This document shows, piece by piece, positions 12,325 to 23,320 of a DNA stretch of 64,000 bases; positions within the stretch are counted from its first letter, which is position 1, and each line of letters opens with the position of its first letter. Made by a program: the position numbers and the translations under genes. The DNA comes from Rhodamnia argentea (Eukaryota; Streptophyta; Magnoliopsida; Myrtales; Myrtaceae). The notes beneath the pieces were generated by a model, which worked only from the letters and a program-made list of their open reading frames with translations, ran no database searches and was not told where the DNA came from. Location: contig NC_063150.1 of assembly GCF_020921035.1 (NCBI RefSeq), forward strand, positions 9,114,001 through 9,178,000, in the 5' to 3' direction.

Positions 12325-13392
12325 ACAACGGTTTTATTTTCTTGTTTTCTATTTTTCTGTTCTTAAGAATGAGTTTGGAACAGAAATTCATGTGGTAACA
12401 CAATTTCATTTTTCTATTTTCGGGACATATTTTTAGCCAAAAAAAAGGTTTGGAACAGAAACGAGAAGTAGAATTTTCGACCTTTCTATTTCTGGAACAT
12501 ATACGGAAATAAGAATTTTTCTTATTGCTCATTCCCTCTCTTTCGCGTGCGATCTCCCTCTCTCTCGCATCGCGCCTGTCGATTGTTGTCGATCTCGGGT
12601 CCTGGCTACCGTTCGCCGGTTGTCGGTCTCCGATCCCCGTCTGCCAGTAGTCATCCAACGGTCACCTCTCTTGCGACCTTGCCGTCGTCACCGCTTGCCG
12701 GTCTCCGGTCCTTGGCTGCTGTTCGCTGGTTGTCGGTCTCTATCCACCAATCACCATCCTCTGGATGCCCAACCGTAGAAATTTTATGCCATTATCAAAC
12801 AAATTTCTATTTCGAAAGCAAAAATTTTGTATCATTATCAAACTTGTATCTTTGCTCAGAAACTCGTCCAGGGAATAGAAATAGAAAAATTTATTTCTAG
12901 CCGGAAATAGAGCCCGAGAAGAAAATGATTGTCATTTGCACCCTTAGGAAGTGCATATCTTAATTTCTCATTACTCATTCCCTCTCTCTTCCGTTGTCGT
13001 CGCCGATTACCTTGTGACCGACCAACTGTCTCTAGTCTCGGCTACCGTTCGCTGGTTGTTGGTCGCCTTTGCCGTTTTTCTATCCCCGACCACCGGTCGC
13101 CTCTCTTTCGTCCATGCCGTCGGTCGTCGTTTGTCTGTCTTCGGTCCCTGGCTGCCGTTTGCTGCTGCTGGTTGCCCAATCATATAAATTTATATTGTTA
13201 TCAAACGAATTTCTTTTCCGAAAATAAAAATTTTTGTGTCATTGTCAAACGTGTATCTCTTCTCACAAACTCGTTCGGAGAATAGAAACTGGCTAGAATA
13301 TAGTCCGGGAAGAGAATGATTGTTTTAACCAAAAGAAAAAAAAAGAGAATGATTGTCATTCGCGTCCTTGGGAAGTGCATATCTTAATTTAT
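12325..13392. repeat. Fold-back element with a duplicated half (direct repeat of about 424-446 bp)
   Basis: Copy 1 is about 12522-12968 and copy 2 about 12969-13392. The phrase ATTCCCTCTC recurs at 12531 and 12977, and GGAAGTGCAT recurs at 12947 and 13371. Each copy has a CT-rich 'GTCGGTC...CCGGTCGCC' core followed by 'TTATCAAAC' phrases. The segment 12325-12520 is related to the distal part in reverse complement ('GTTTGGAACAGAAA'). The whole looks like an element of about 620 bp whose right part was tandemly duplicated. Frames of up to 118 codons here are not genes. Confidence 0.5.
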
Positions 13393-13813
13393 CATAGGCA
13401 AAAGTTGTTTTCCCATCGAATTTCTCTTAGCTTAATCCTCGGTAGAAATTCACCTGCCACAACATTCGCTTTGGTACCATTTCAGCCAGGCTCTGGTTTT
13501 TTCCATCAATCCCAGACTGGCAAAACAACGAATAGCAAAATTGCTAATGCTAACACAATCAGGTAGTCGCTTCCCGCCTTTTGCACTTATGAAAAAATTG
13601 CTAACAAATTTAATAGGCTTAAACGATTAAATCTAACAAATTAAACATATTGTTTCCTAAGCAATACATTCCGCAACTGATGGAAATTATCCATCCTTAA
13701 AAAAGGAAAAAAAAAAAAAAGGGAACGAAAAAAAGAACTTTCGGTTGTGCTTGTAAACTATGTATTACATTGGTTCCTTTTCATTCTTTTTGCTCACCCC
13801 TACTTGACACCGA
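13393..13813. other. 3' flank of the small-peptide gene
   Basis: No gene is seen. The sequence is AT-rich with an A-rich run at about 13703-13733. It presumably contains the 3' UTR of the reverse-strand peptide gene. Confidence 0.4.
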
Positions 13814-14143
13814 CTATTTGAGATCAGCAGCCATGCCCGATCGAGGGACACGATGGGAATAAGCACGCGGTGGCATGCCCACGGCCGATCGGCCCGCGAA
13901 GGCCTTGGTGCTGGTGGTGCTGCTTCCAGGAGTGTAGCCGCCGCAGTTCCCGGTACACGGGGTCGGACCCTTTTTCAGGGTCTGCAGAACAATTAGGCTA
14001 GGCTCCTCCTCACTATTGGCCCGCACTGCTCCGCGGCTGTTAATTAGAACCCGGCACGCCTCGCTTGGTCGCGTCGAGGCTCCCATCAAAAACAGCATAA
14101 TCATTGCGGCGGCCGCTACTTTTGAAGTCAGGATCTTCTTCAT
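13814..14143 (-). CDS. Small secreted peptide precursor, SCREW/CTNIP-like (tentative)
   Basis: This is a single exon of 109 residues. The start is the ATG at 14143-14141; the frame is open upstream but has no ATG there. An N-terminal hydrophobic segment (about 8-24, AAAAMIMLFLMG) after KK looks like a signal peptide. Next come SEACRVL (33-39), an acidic stretch and the C-terminal block SLIVLQTLKKGPTP...CGGYTPG...KAFAGR. The order 'EACR - LQ.L.KGP.P - C...TPG - FAG' resembles plant phytocytokine precursors of the SCREW/CTNIP type, which act outside the cell through receptor kinases. I recognise the family only by this pattern, so another secreted-peptide family is possible. The same blocks occur in the broken paralogue at 18406-18713. 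A TATA-like box lies about 110 bp upstream. Confidence 0.65.
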   Translation of the reverse strand: MKKILTSKVAAAAMIMLFLMGASTRPSEACRVLINSRGAVRANSEEEPSLIVLQTLKKGPTPCTGNCGGYTPGSSTTSTKAFAGRSAVGMPPRAYSHRVPRSGMAADLK

Positions 14144-14410
14144 CCTCGGGCTGATTGCCAAGGATCTCTAAAGCGTTATCCTGGTTTGGTTGTTGCGAGT
14201 TGTGAGTCCCTTTGTGGGTACGATGAGTGGAATGCGTCTGAGGATGTCTCGTACTTATATTGAGCCATGGTCAAACCCCCAGCAGTGCAAACCGCTAGCA
14301 ATTGCTCCGATTCTTCTTCTTTTTGATCGAAATTGTTGAACGGGCCTGGGATTTTTTTTTGAATGTTTGACTGCCACACTAATGGAGAACCAGATTGGAA
14401 TTTGACTCAA
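14144..14410 (-). promoter_or_regulatory. Promoter of the small-peptide gene: TATA and three W-boxes
   Basis: A TATA-like element (CAATATAAGT on the minus strand) lies at 14253-14262. W-box cores occur at 14269-14274 (TTGACC, minus), 14367-14372 (TTGACT, plus) and 14402-14407 (TTGACT, plus). WRKY factors bind such sites, and clusters are common in immunity-induced genes. Three hexamer-level matches in 260 bp could also be chance. Confidence 0.4.
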
Positions 14411-16421
14411 ACTGGTGATAAGGGAGGGAAGAAGAAAATGGAGAATTTGAATTGGTCGTCAAGGAGGACAATTTTTTCTTTTAATCAATAAATTGAACAT
14501 GCAAAATTTGCAATGTCACCCCTCCGTATCGTGAACTTAAATTGCTTCGTGTTATGGTCACGGATACCATGTCATGTATACAATCGCAGATGCAAAAAGG
14601 CAAAGGAGTCTACCGAGCGAATCGGAAAGTCTATCGAGCGAACCGGTAGTGCCACGTGGTGACGACTCGGATGACTGATTAAGATACATATCTTTTTGTG
14701 AGTTGGCATAGTTCGCATAAAACGGACACAAAAATGTTAAAGAAAATGCTCGTAAGTCTCGAATGACTATACTTAGACGAGTATGCGGGAAACAAAGGTG
14801 AGACCAATGTGCGCGTTGAACACATTCTGTCACGACGGACGGTGGTCAAATAACAAGCGATTTTGTAAATTCAAAGGGGATGAGTTTGATTGAACAAAGT
14901 GGGATTTTCCCAACCTTGGGAGACAAACCGAGTTAAAAACCGTGTCGTGATCACATTTGTAGAAACATCCTCGTCCACCGACCCTGCACAAGTAGTGTCA
15001 ACACCAAATTAAAACCCATCATTTTTAGATTTCCATCTCACATGGTTCGTGAAATTTGACCCTTTTATATATATATATATATACACACACAATTTCAACA
15101 CGGTCAAACTTAAATGGCGCGGCAAATTTTCCTATTTCGAAAATGTTTACGTGGGCTTTGTTCTTTTGATAAGTCGAAAAGGTAGTGCTAGTGATCATTC
15201 CGGACGTTATCCTAAGAGTCTTTCTCCCCGCGAAATGTTAGATTCGAGTCATAATTTTTTCGCACCACTTGCGGCTCGAAAGATTTCGCTTGTTTCGTGG
15301 GAAATGACCAATTTCAAAAACATCTTTCGAAAAATGATTACTTATATTGCTGACAAAAATGAAAGAACAAAAAATATTTTCATAAACAACTTATTATCGA
15401 TAATGAAAATATCTTTGGTTGACTAATTATTTCAAGCGACACAGTCATTTTTAACAATATATTTTTTAAATCACTTATTTTTTTTGCGAAATAAACGGAG
15501 CGTAAAGCTCGTGTTCATAGCTCACTAATCAAAAAGCAAACGTTGACTTCCTCAAAGATGGGCATAGCTACGGCCTGGAGTTGCAATTCAAGTCAAGTCT
15601 CCCCGTTCATTCAAAGGTAACATACCACGCGCGCAATAGAAACAACGTTTCATCTAAATAATCGCATCGAAGCTTCTCAAAACACACGGTCTTACTATTG
15701 TACCTTAGAAAAGGGGCACTGCAGAAATTGTGGAATTTCAATCCGAGTCCGAAAGTCTCGTTCAAACAAACAACCAGCTACGCGGGATAGAAATGAACGG
15801 AGATGATTACCCGATAAATTTCAAACTTATTGCATGGATGTCGATGCGATCCTAAAATTTTCAGTTCTGCTAATTTAATCAAGAACCTTTGTGTGACATT
15901 CCGACATGATCCTTCTGGCCATGCGAACCCACAAATGCCCATATTTTTTCAGTCAAATCGAAATCAATAGAATTTTCTCTTCGAGCGAAATCAATACCAA
16001 ATTTTCGCCGGAAGTCGTCGATGTGGTGATTCGGTCATCACCGCCCGTTCGGCAGTATCCGGCAAAAATTGGCCGGAACGACCGCGTTAGAATTTCGCTT
16101 AGAGATTTAGGACTAAATTGAAAAAAGAGAAAAGTTTAGGACCAAATTGGCATTCGGATGTAGCTTGGACAATTTCCTCGAAACAAATGCTCGTTTGAAT
16201 AATCACAATATTCAGGATCATGTCTAAAAATTCAAACCAAAAGAGGGTTTGCTTGCTAAACCCCGTTAGCCTGTGGCTCATGGTGGAAATAAAGAATTCG
16301 TGTATCGACCCCGCATGCTGTGCTGGGCACAGACAACTCGTGAAGCATGAAAGCTTTTTTTTGGGGTTATTTTTGGTCCGTGTTGACTTTTGCTTCAACT
16401 TTCTTTCTTCTCTTTCTTGCT
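14411..16421. other. Intergenic, no gene seen
   Basis: The sequence is AT-rich. It contains an (AT)n(AC)n microsatellite at about 15067-15090, and a pair of opposed phrases at 15990-16065 ('TTTTCGCCGGAAGTCG', 'CCGGCAAAAATTGGCCGG') that look like a small decayed repeat. Open frames up to 125 codons lack motifs. Confidence 0.4.
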
Positions 16422-17778
16422 TACTACTTGGGGTTTTTTTCCAATTTAATTTTTTTTTAAAAATATTTACGAAATTATTTTTTTTATAAAATATTTACGA
16501 GTTTGGGTTTTGCTCGGCAGTTGGGCTGCTGAGCAACTACGCTAGGCCTAGCCCCGGGCTGCCCGGTGACTAGCCTGGGCCCTTTTTTTTTAATTTCATT
16601 TTTTAAAGTGTTTTAATTATTTATAATTATAATATTTAGTTTATTTCGTATTTTTTAACATATTTATATTTATTTTATTTATAGTTTTTTTTCTTGTGAA
16701 GCTTATCTTTATAACATAATTAGTAATAATTAATATAAAAATTATTAAGATATGTAATTAATAAATAATGTTGTAATTATGTAATTAATTAAAAATATTC
16801 ATAAAATAAAATTGGTAAGATATATAAAATTAAGGAACCCCCTTCTTAATTCAATATCTTTATAACATAATCAATCGAAAACCCATCTAGACGATCCCGA
16901 ATCGCAAAAATTGCCATTAATAAATCTCGAAAATACTAAAAAAAATAGAAAAACCCATCTAGACGATCTCGAATTGCAAAAATCCATCGTTCGTCACTGC
17001 CAATGGTAGTGTATTTTGATTAGGACGCTGTTTCGCTTTAGGCGACCAAATTTGAGCCCGATCCGATGTCGTCAACCCGATCCGCCGGTTCTTAACACAT
17101 CACTGTTTCGCCTTTCAATTGGATTTCCGTCTGTCCAATCGATCTAGAAACGCACTACTAATACATTCCGCATCACTCCGGCAATGCTAAAAAAGATGAT
17201 AAAATTTGTCATTTATGAAATGTAGGGAAAAGGGCAAAAGAAGGGTTTTTTTTCCAATTTAATTTTAAAAAAAATATTTACGAAATGACATCTAGACATC
17301 TAGATCCTCGTCCTCCTTCATTTCATATATCTTACCAATTTTATTTTATGAATATTTTCAATTAATTACATAATTACAACATTATTTATGAATTATAGAT
17401 CTTAATAATTTTTTATATTAATTATTACTAAATTATGTTATAAAGATAAGCTTCGCAAGAAAAAAATTATAAATAAAACAAATATAAACATGTTAAAAAA
17501 ATATGAAATAAACTAAATATTCTAAGTATAAATAATTAAAACACTTAAAAATGAAATTTAAAAAAAAAAACAAAAAGGGCCTAGCCCCGCTTGGTAATTG
17601 GACTGCCGAGCAGCCTGGGGCTAGGCCTAGTGCAGTTGCTCGGCAATTGGGCTGCCGAGTGGGCCTCGCTCGGCAACCCAACTGCCGAGCGAGGCCCAAA
17701 CTCTTAAATACTTTTTTTTAAAATAATTTCGTAAATATATTTTTTTAAAATTAAATTGGAAAAAAACCCTACTACTTG
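16422..17778. mobile_element. Non-autonomous Mutator-like element (long TIRs, 9-bp target duplication)
   Basis: The element is 16431-17769 (1339 bp), flanked by identical 9-mers TACTACTTG at 16422-16430 and 17770-17778. Both ends read GGGTTTTTTTCCAATTTAAT inward. Terminal inverted repeats are about 406 bp (16431-16836) and 454 bp (17316-17769). Each holds a GC-rich block with 'CTCGGCAG' and 'GGGCTG' phrases near its outer part and a long AT-rich inner part. The right block is expanded. The 480-bp interior has no transposase and includes a third, direct copy of the end sequence (about 17243-17286) and a duplicated phrase 'CCCATCTAGACGATC'. Long inverted ends with a perfect 9-bp duplication are the signature of MULEs. 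Confidence 0.85.
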
Positions 17779-18405
17779 TCACAAAGATTCGTGATTTTTA
17801 AAAGTTATTTGCAAGTCAATTCAAACTTAAAGTGCTCGATGCGTCCACATAGGTTCGTAAGGGCGCGCGTACCAACACTTCTGCTCTAGAAATTAATTTT
17901 TGAGCAAAAATTGATGTTTTTACTTATAGGAAGGAGTAAATTTTTTTACTTCTTTACGTGACTCCAAAACTACTTCTAAAACTAAAAAAAAAAAAAATAC
18001 TCGAGAGGTAGAAAAATAAAGTTGCGGAAACTAAACGGATTTCTACTATCTTGCATTTGGTCAACGCGGGGGGAAGGGGGGTATTTCAATTGTACGAATG
18101 CTGATTGAGCAGGAAAAAAATACTAATTTGTAAACCGTCTAAAACAGTTAGTAAAATTCATTAAAGTGTTGGTAATTTATCAATAGAATACCGTAAGATC
18201 GGATAGCTCATAATTTTTTTAGAAATCGTCTTTTTAACACCTACAGACTCTTTTAAGAACATTTACTGGCGCTAGAAAAATCATATGTTCAATTGCATCG
18301 CGCTTCTGTGTATCTTGATTACATTGATGAAGATTACGTGAATCTATTTATAGGTTTTACTGGACGACTATCTAATATATCAATCTACCGACCCACCAAG
18401 AGCCG
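17779..18405. other. Intergenic upstream of the broken peptide gene
   Basis: No gene is seen. A possible TATA box (TATTTATAG, about 18347-18355) lies some 55 bp before the ATG at 18406. It is a plausible relic of the paralogue's promoter. Confidence 0.35.
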
Positions 18406-18713
18406 ATGAATTTCCTAAGAGCAATTCTAGTGGCCACTCTGGTGCTTCAGCTGCTGAGATTTGAACCCAGGGAAGCGTGCAGATCGCTCCATCAAAGAGA
18501 TAAAAGAGTATCAAAACCAGAAGCCGCATCGCTTGTTCAAGATACTGCAAAAGGGTGGGCCTCCATCCACCCAGGAACGGTTGCGGCTACACGCCGAGCA
18601 AAAGAGGCGCGCCTTGCTTTTAGATCAGGAACTTCGCGGGCCACGCTGCCACGGTGACCCCTCCGGTCGGTCATTTCAGTGATGAAGAGATGGTTCAGCC
18701 CGGGCGTGGCTGA
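18406..18713 (+). pseudogene. Frame-broken paralogue of the small secreted peptide gene
   Basis: The first frame starts with ATG at 18406 and gives a hydrophobic leader (MNFLRAILVATLVLQLLRF) followed by EACRSL. The conserved C-terminal blocks then continue in other frames: ILQKGGPPS in the second frame (about 18540-18570), and NGCGYTPSKR, a TAG stop at 18621-18623, and NFAGHAA in the third frame. Order and spacing match the intact gene at 13814-14143 (EACR - LQ.L.KGP - CGGYTPG - FAG). I infer two frameshifts plus one in-frame stop. It is an intact-looking leader with a dead mature-peptide region. Sequencing error cannot be excluded from one assembly. Confidence 0.6.
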
Positions 18714-20010
18714 GGATCGGAAGTGAGCGAGTAGTAATCTACAAAGGACTTCGGGTTGCCACACCGACGATTTTTTCATTGGATATTCTTCTCTTGTTCT
18801 TCTCTCTCTGCTTCTCCTTTGTTTAACGGATACAAGTTTAGGGTTTTTAGCGTCACAAAAAAATTTGGGATGAATGTATGTAAATATGTCACATGGATAA
18901 AAGTTTGGATTTTTTGTATCGAAAAAAAAAAAAAAGGATAAATGTATTACAGTAAATATAATTTATGGTTTTTGGTGGCTTTTTCTTGTGTTAAAAAAAA
19001 GAACAAAGCAACTTCATAAAACTTTCAGCAGTGCTTCATCATCAGCTGTCCTATTCTCCCTCCCGATCCAAGCGGAAAGGAAAGATGCTTCTTGGTCTAT
19101 GATTACGAACCACGATCACTTCGCAGACACGTATAAACCTTGGACTTGATCCATATAATGTCAGGAGTTGATTAAGAGGAAGAGACTGCCGAACACGACG
19201 TCGTCAGTGTCATTTAGGATGCGGCGCTGGTGGTGGTGCGACGTTGGTCGGCAAGTTTTCAAGCGACTGCAGAGAAAAAAGAATGGACTTTTTATCTACG
19301 TTACTAGATTTAGAAACCTAAAAGAACTGATAAGTGTCGTAAAAATTGTCGGTGTAAATATATATCTGTGGCAAGAAAATGTTTCGGTAACTTGTTAGTG
19401 AATTATTGATATTTGTACAAAGGTATCAACTCTTTCTGACAGCTTGCAAATTACGAACTTTTCTTCACTTTCATCAATTTTTATTTGCATTTTTTGCTAC
19501 CGCCTCAAATTTACAAACTCTTACATGAACTTTTCAATATTCATCTGTATGACTTACCAACTTTTTCAGATTCAAATACAAAATAGTTGGAGTTACTAAC
19601 TCTCATTTTAGTTACTTACGAAAAAAAAATAGTTTTTTTTTTCTGATTTATAAACTTTTGTTTTCAACATTTGCCTATCTTTCTTATAGTTTCCCTACAT
19701 TGATAAATTATTACAGCAATTCACTAAATTTTATTTGTATAATGCCCGGTTTTCTCCTATTAGATTATCGAGTAATTTTAGTTTACCAATTCTCATTTGA
19801 GTTGTTTATGTGGATTTTTTTTTTGTCTTTTTGTCAATATCTAGCAACTTTAATTTGTAGTTCTTACCAACTCGTTAATTTACAAACTCCGTCTAAAAAT
19901 TACCGACCTTAATTAGAGTGATTATCAACTTTTGTCTGATTAATTTAACAATTAGTTTAGCGTTACCAACTCTTATTTGGATTATTTACCCATGTATATA
20001 TGATTTTTTG
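18714..20010. other. AT-rich intergenic stretch
   Basis: No gene is supported. From about 19400 to 19990 the phrase 'TTACCAACT' and close variants (for example 'TTACAAACT') recur many times in one orientation. This suggests a degenerate tandem array. Confidence 0.35.
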
Positions 20011-20455
20011 AAGGTTAATACTACGAAAAATCCTAAACTGGTACATTTATGACAAATTTACCTCAAATTAAATTTTTGACCACCAAAAATTCAAAGTTGA
20101 TACATCTATGACAAATTTATCGTTTGTTAGTTTTTGTTAAATTTTACCGTCAAATTACTCAGTTAGATGACATGTGTGAGTTGATAAGTGTACCGATTGA
20201 GATTGTTACCCTCTATTTATCTCGGGTGTACATGTTTGAGATTCTTGGTGGTGTAAACCAATTTAAAGAAAAATAATATGAAATATATTTGTTACAGGTG
20301 TACCAAATTGGAGGTTTTTAATAGTAAAAAAATTAGTTTGGAATAAATTTGTCACAAGTATACAAATTTGGGATTTTTTGTGATAAAAAAATTAGTTTTG
20401 CGTGAATTTGTCATACGTATACCGATTTGGGGTTTTGTGTGATATTTCTAACAAA
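20011..20455. repeat. Fold-back element, family 2, copy 1
   Basis: The left side has 'ACTGGTACATTTATGACAAA' and 'TTGATACATCTATGACAAAT'. The right side has the reverse complements ('AAATTTGTCACAAGTATACA', 'TTTGTCATACGTATACCGAT'). The repeat unit is about 55-60 bp, present two times on the left and three on the right. The middle holds 'GTCAAATTACTCAGTTAGATG'-type sequence. A second copy lies at 28485-28875. Confidence 0.6.
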
Positions 20456-21241
20456 ATGCACTTTTCTTTTCTTTGATAAACTTTTATTTACTTTTTTTTT
20501 AACAAATACCTAATCAAATTTACCGACCATTACAGGAAGTTACCAACATTTATGAACATAAACAAAAATGAGCAGGTCTGAGGGAGAAAAATCCATGAGA
20601 AAAGAAACCCAAGAACTGGGTCCATCCTTTGGTTTAGGGCGTAGCATATACAAAACGAATAATTAATACCGTTTGGGTTAGGACAAAAAATCAAAGTTGC
20701 TTGTAAATATATTTTGAGGAATCTTGATTCCTCGTGTTTCATAGCTCGGGTAGAATTTAGTATTCATTAAGATTAAGAATCCATACGGAGTGCACGATTC
20801 ACTTATTAATGGAAACAGTTTCGATTTCGAAATAGCAAGCATAGCCGATCAATCTTACTTGTTTGTTGGTTGATTGAGTACATCCGCCACGACTGACCTA
20901 TTCAGTTTGACTTCTATCATTAACATTTTGGTACATCTTGCGTTCTTACATTTGAGCTTTGTTCGACCCGAAACACAACAAAACCTTTCAAAATATTCAC
21001 GTATTAATCTGTAAAATCACATATATAGAGTTTTTGATAATTTTATGATAATAAAAAAAATTAATTTTGAAAAGAAAGTAATAATAAGCAAAATAAGAAA
21101 TTATAGTTTGTTAGCACTTCGTGTATTCACTTTCCTTTTGTAGACTCTGGTTTGATGATCGGCCAATAGACGTGTATCCTAATCAGAATCGGAAACAGAC
21201 AACTTCAGATACATGCAACTTGGGACAATTCTGATTGCCCT
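20456..21241. other. Intergenic upstream of the F-box gene
   Basis: No gene is seen. A/T runs are frequent, and some of this is probably distal promoter of the F-box gene. Confidence 0.35.
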
Positions 21242-21250
21242 TATATATAA
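21242..21250 (+). promoter_or_regulatory. TATA box of the F-box gene
   Basis: TATATATAA lies about 210 bp before the chosen ATG at 21460, a normal distance for a plant core promoter with a short leader. No other strong TATA lies nearer. Confidence 0.45.
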
Positions 21251-21459
21251 TCAATCGTACGAGGATTCAAAAACACACAATGTAATTCACGTTTCAGTTA
21301 TCCATCAAGTTTCAAGTAATTTCCTCTCCTTCTGTTCTGTCACTAGATCAATACTGGTGTATTTTCCTCGACTTTTGCCTCGTACGATTGAAGACTGAAA
21401 TTAAAGAAACCCGGTCTTCTCACGGTCGAAATAAAGTCGCATCAGCATTGCCGGGAGCT

Positions 21460-22710
21460 ATGGAGATCGATGCCTTCGATGTTCTTCCTCGTGATATGGT
21501 GGTGGAAATTCTTGCTTCGGTCGCCGCCAACTCCATGGACGATTTCTTCAATGCAAAAATAAGGTATCACACTCAGCTTTCCCTTCGAAAAGTTAACTCT
21601 CTAACGTGTGATTAATTGTCAATTGATTAAAGGATTAATGATCGTAGAGAATTTAACAATCGGGGGTTCATTCAGATTTTTTTTAACAATCCTGGTTAGT
21701 TGATATTTTTAACGCTTAACCCTTTCCTAATTTACTCATCCTGCACTCTACATAACGAAGAAATACTAATTTAGTTGTACGTAGCAGCTTTGTATCGTGT
21801 TGTTGTGATGTAATTTTATTCAATCAACCATCATCAATAGATAGATGAATTTACCGCAACTAAGATTTTTAAACTCGATTTAGCTGTAGAAACGTAATTA
21901 TGCTTTCATAATTATCTTGTCCCCCGGGGAATCCGACCTTAGAAGATGTAATATATTGTCAATTATCAAAGTACAAAGAACCATTGAAATTGTTATACTA
22001 ACGTGAGAATGTTTGATGATATGCTGATGCTTTGTTCTTGTCCCCGCAGTTGCAAAATCTTTAATAAATTAGGTGAAGAAGATTACGTTTATCGACAAAT
22101 ATCATTCGACAAAATTTCAAAAATACTATGGTGGCATCCCGAAGAAGGCAAAGCCTTCATTCGGAGGTGCATCAAATGCAATAATCCGGAGGCCTTGTAC
22201 ACGCAAGGACTAGTACGTGTTTAATTACATGATTTATCTCTATAATTTATTCGCTATTATCTTGTTCTTTGCTAAAAATTAATAATCTGCAATTCGTGAA
22301 TGTTGCAGTATGAGTGTGTAAGCCTCGTGAAGGTTGAGCTAGGAATGGAGCTGCTGAAGAGGGCAGCACAGATTGGGCACGTTGGAGCTTCCTATGCTGT
22401 TGGGCTCCTCCTCGTCTGCAAGGGTGGTGAGTTAAAGAAGGAAGGAGTCCGATTGTTGAGACAAGTCTACGCGAGCGGGCGAGTAGTGGAATGCCGCAAG
22501 AAATACCTTGACGTTGTGCGCGACATGTGGTGGAACAACGTGGCTATCTTCGGAGGAGAGCCTCCTCGTTACGATTGCCGGGTGCAAAGCGAGCACTGTA
22601 AGAGGAGAGGATGGGTGCGTGACATCGACTACTACGACGACACCGAATGTGAACAGTGCATATGCCGATCGGAGATAGAAATCCTCTACAAGTATGGCGG
22701 ACACCCGTGA
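21460..22710 (+). CDS. F-box protein, At1g67623/At2g35280-like
   Basis: There are three exons, 21460-21563, 22050-22212 and 22309-22710, giving 222 residues. Junctions AG|T and CTA|TAT keep frame with GT-AG introns. Residues about 5-42 form an F-box (FDVLPRDMVVEILASV...FNAKISCKIFNKL), which in the family binds SKP1 in SCF ubiquitin ligases. Residues about 98-140 resemble a Sel1-like helical repeat (GMELLKRAAQIGHVGASYAVGLLL). The C-terminus has spaced Cys/His residues (EHCKRRGW, ECEQCICRSE) found in this plant-specific group and probably zinc-binding. The substrate is unknown. The frame is open upstream of 21460 but without ATG, so the start was set just before the F-box. The gene stands alone between repeats, and such F-box genes often expand by lineage-specific duplication. 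Confidence 0.85.
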
Positions 22711-23320
22711 TCACGAGAGTTTTTTTTTTTCTTTATCAATGCGGTCTATAAATCAATAACGGAGATTCTTACGTGGGACACCACTTTAAAGGAAGAAACT
22801 GCACGCACCTTAAGAAATTCTTGGAGAGATTTCAAACGACACCTCGACTGTCTCCATAATCTATGATTCTCCGACTTGTTATTTTGAGCATCCACGATAG
22901 GCTGTGCCATTTCAAACAAGCGAAGTGCGAGAAATTTCTGTCCATAGACTTATTTTGGATCGTTCATTGTAATATGTGGTAAGGATTTCGTGGTGTGTCA
23001 CGAAATTTGGGAAGTCCGTGTTGAATGTACGGACTGCGTATAGAACAGTGGCGCATAAGCTTTTGAGATAAAGGGCTCGCGCTCGTCCGACCGCTCCGAG
23101 AGATTGTAGAATGGCTGGAAACATGGTCTGCTCTTGTTCTTGATGATTTCTAAGCCAAAATTCTTTTGTTCGAACCTGCGATTTTTTGTTCTGACACCAA
23201 AAAAAAAAAAAAAAAAATCCTGCGATTTTTAGTTCAAATGGAACCTAACCTCGTATAAAGAATTTGGCGCGCGACTAGATTTTTTGGTATCAGGGTATGG
23301 TTTTGGCGGAGGAGCTTCAC
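22711..23320. other. Intergenic between the F-box gene and the oxidoreductase pseudogene
   Basis: This is presumed 3' UTR of the F-box gene followed by unassigned sequence with a long A run at about 23199-23218. No gene is seen. Confidence 0.4.

Noticed and set aside
23286-23297. GGTATCAGGG resembling a tRNA-Met primer-binding site
   Set aside because: It is too short a match and no LTR end precedes it; it lies at the edge of the oxidoreductase pseudogene.
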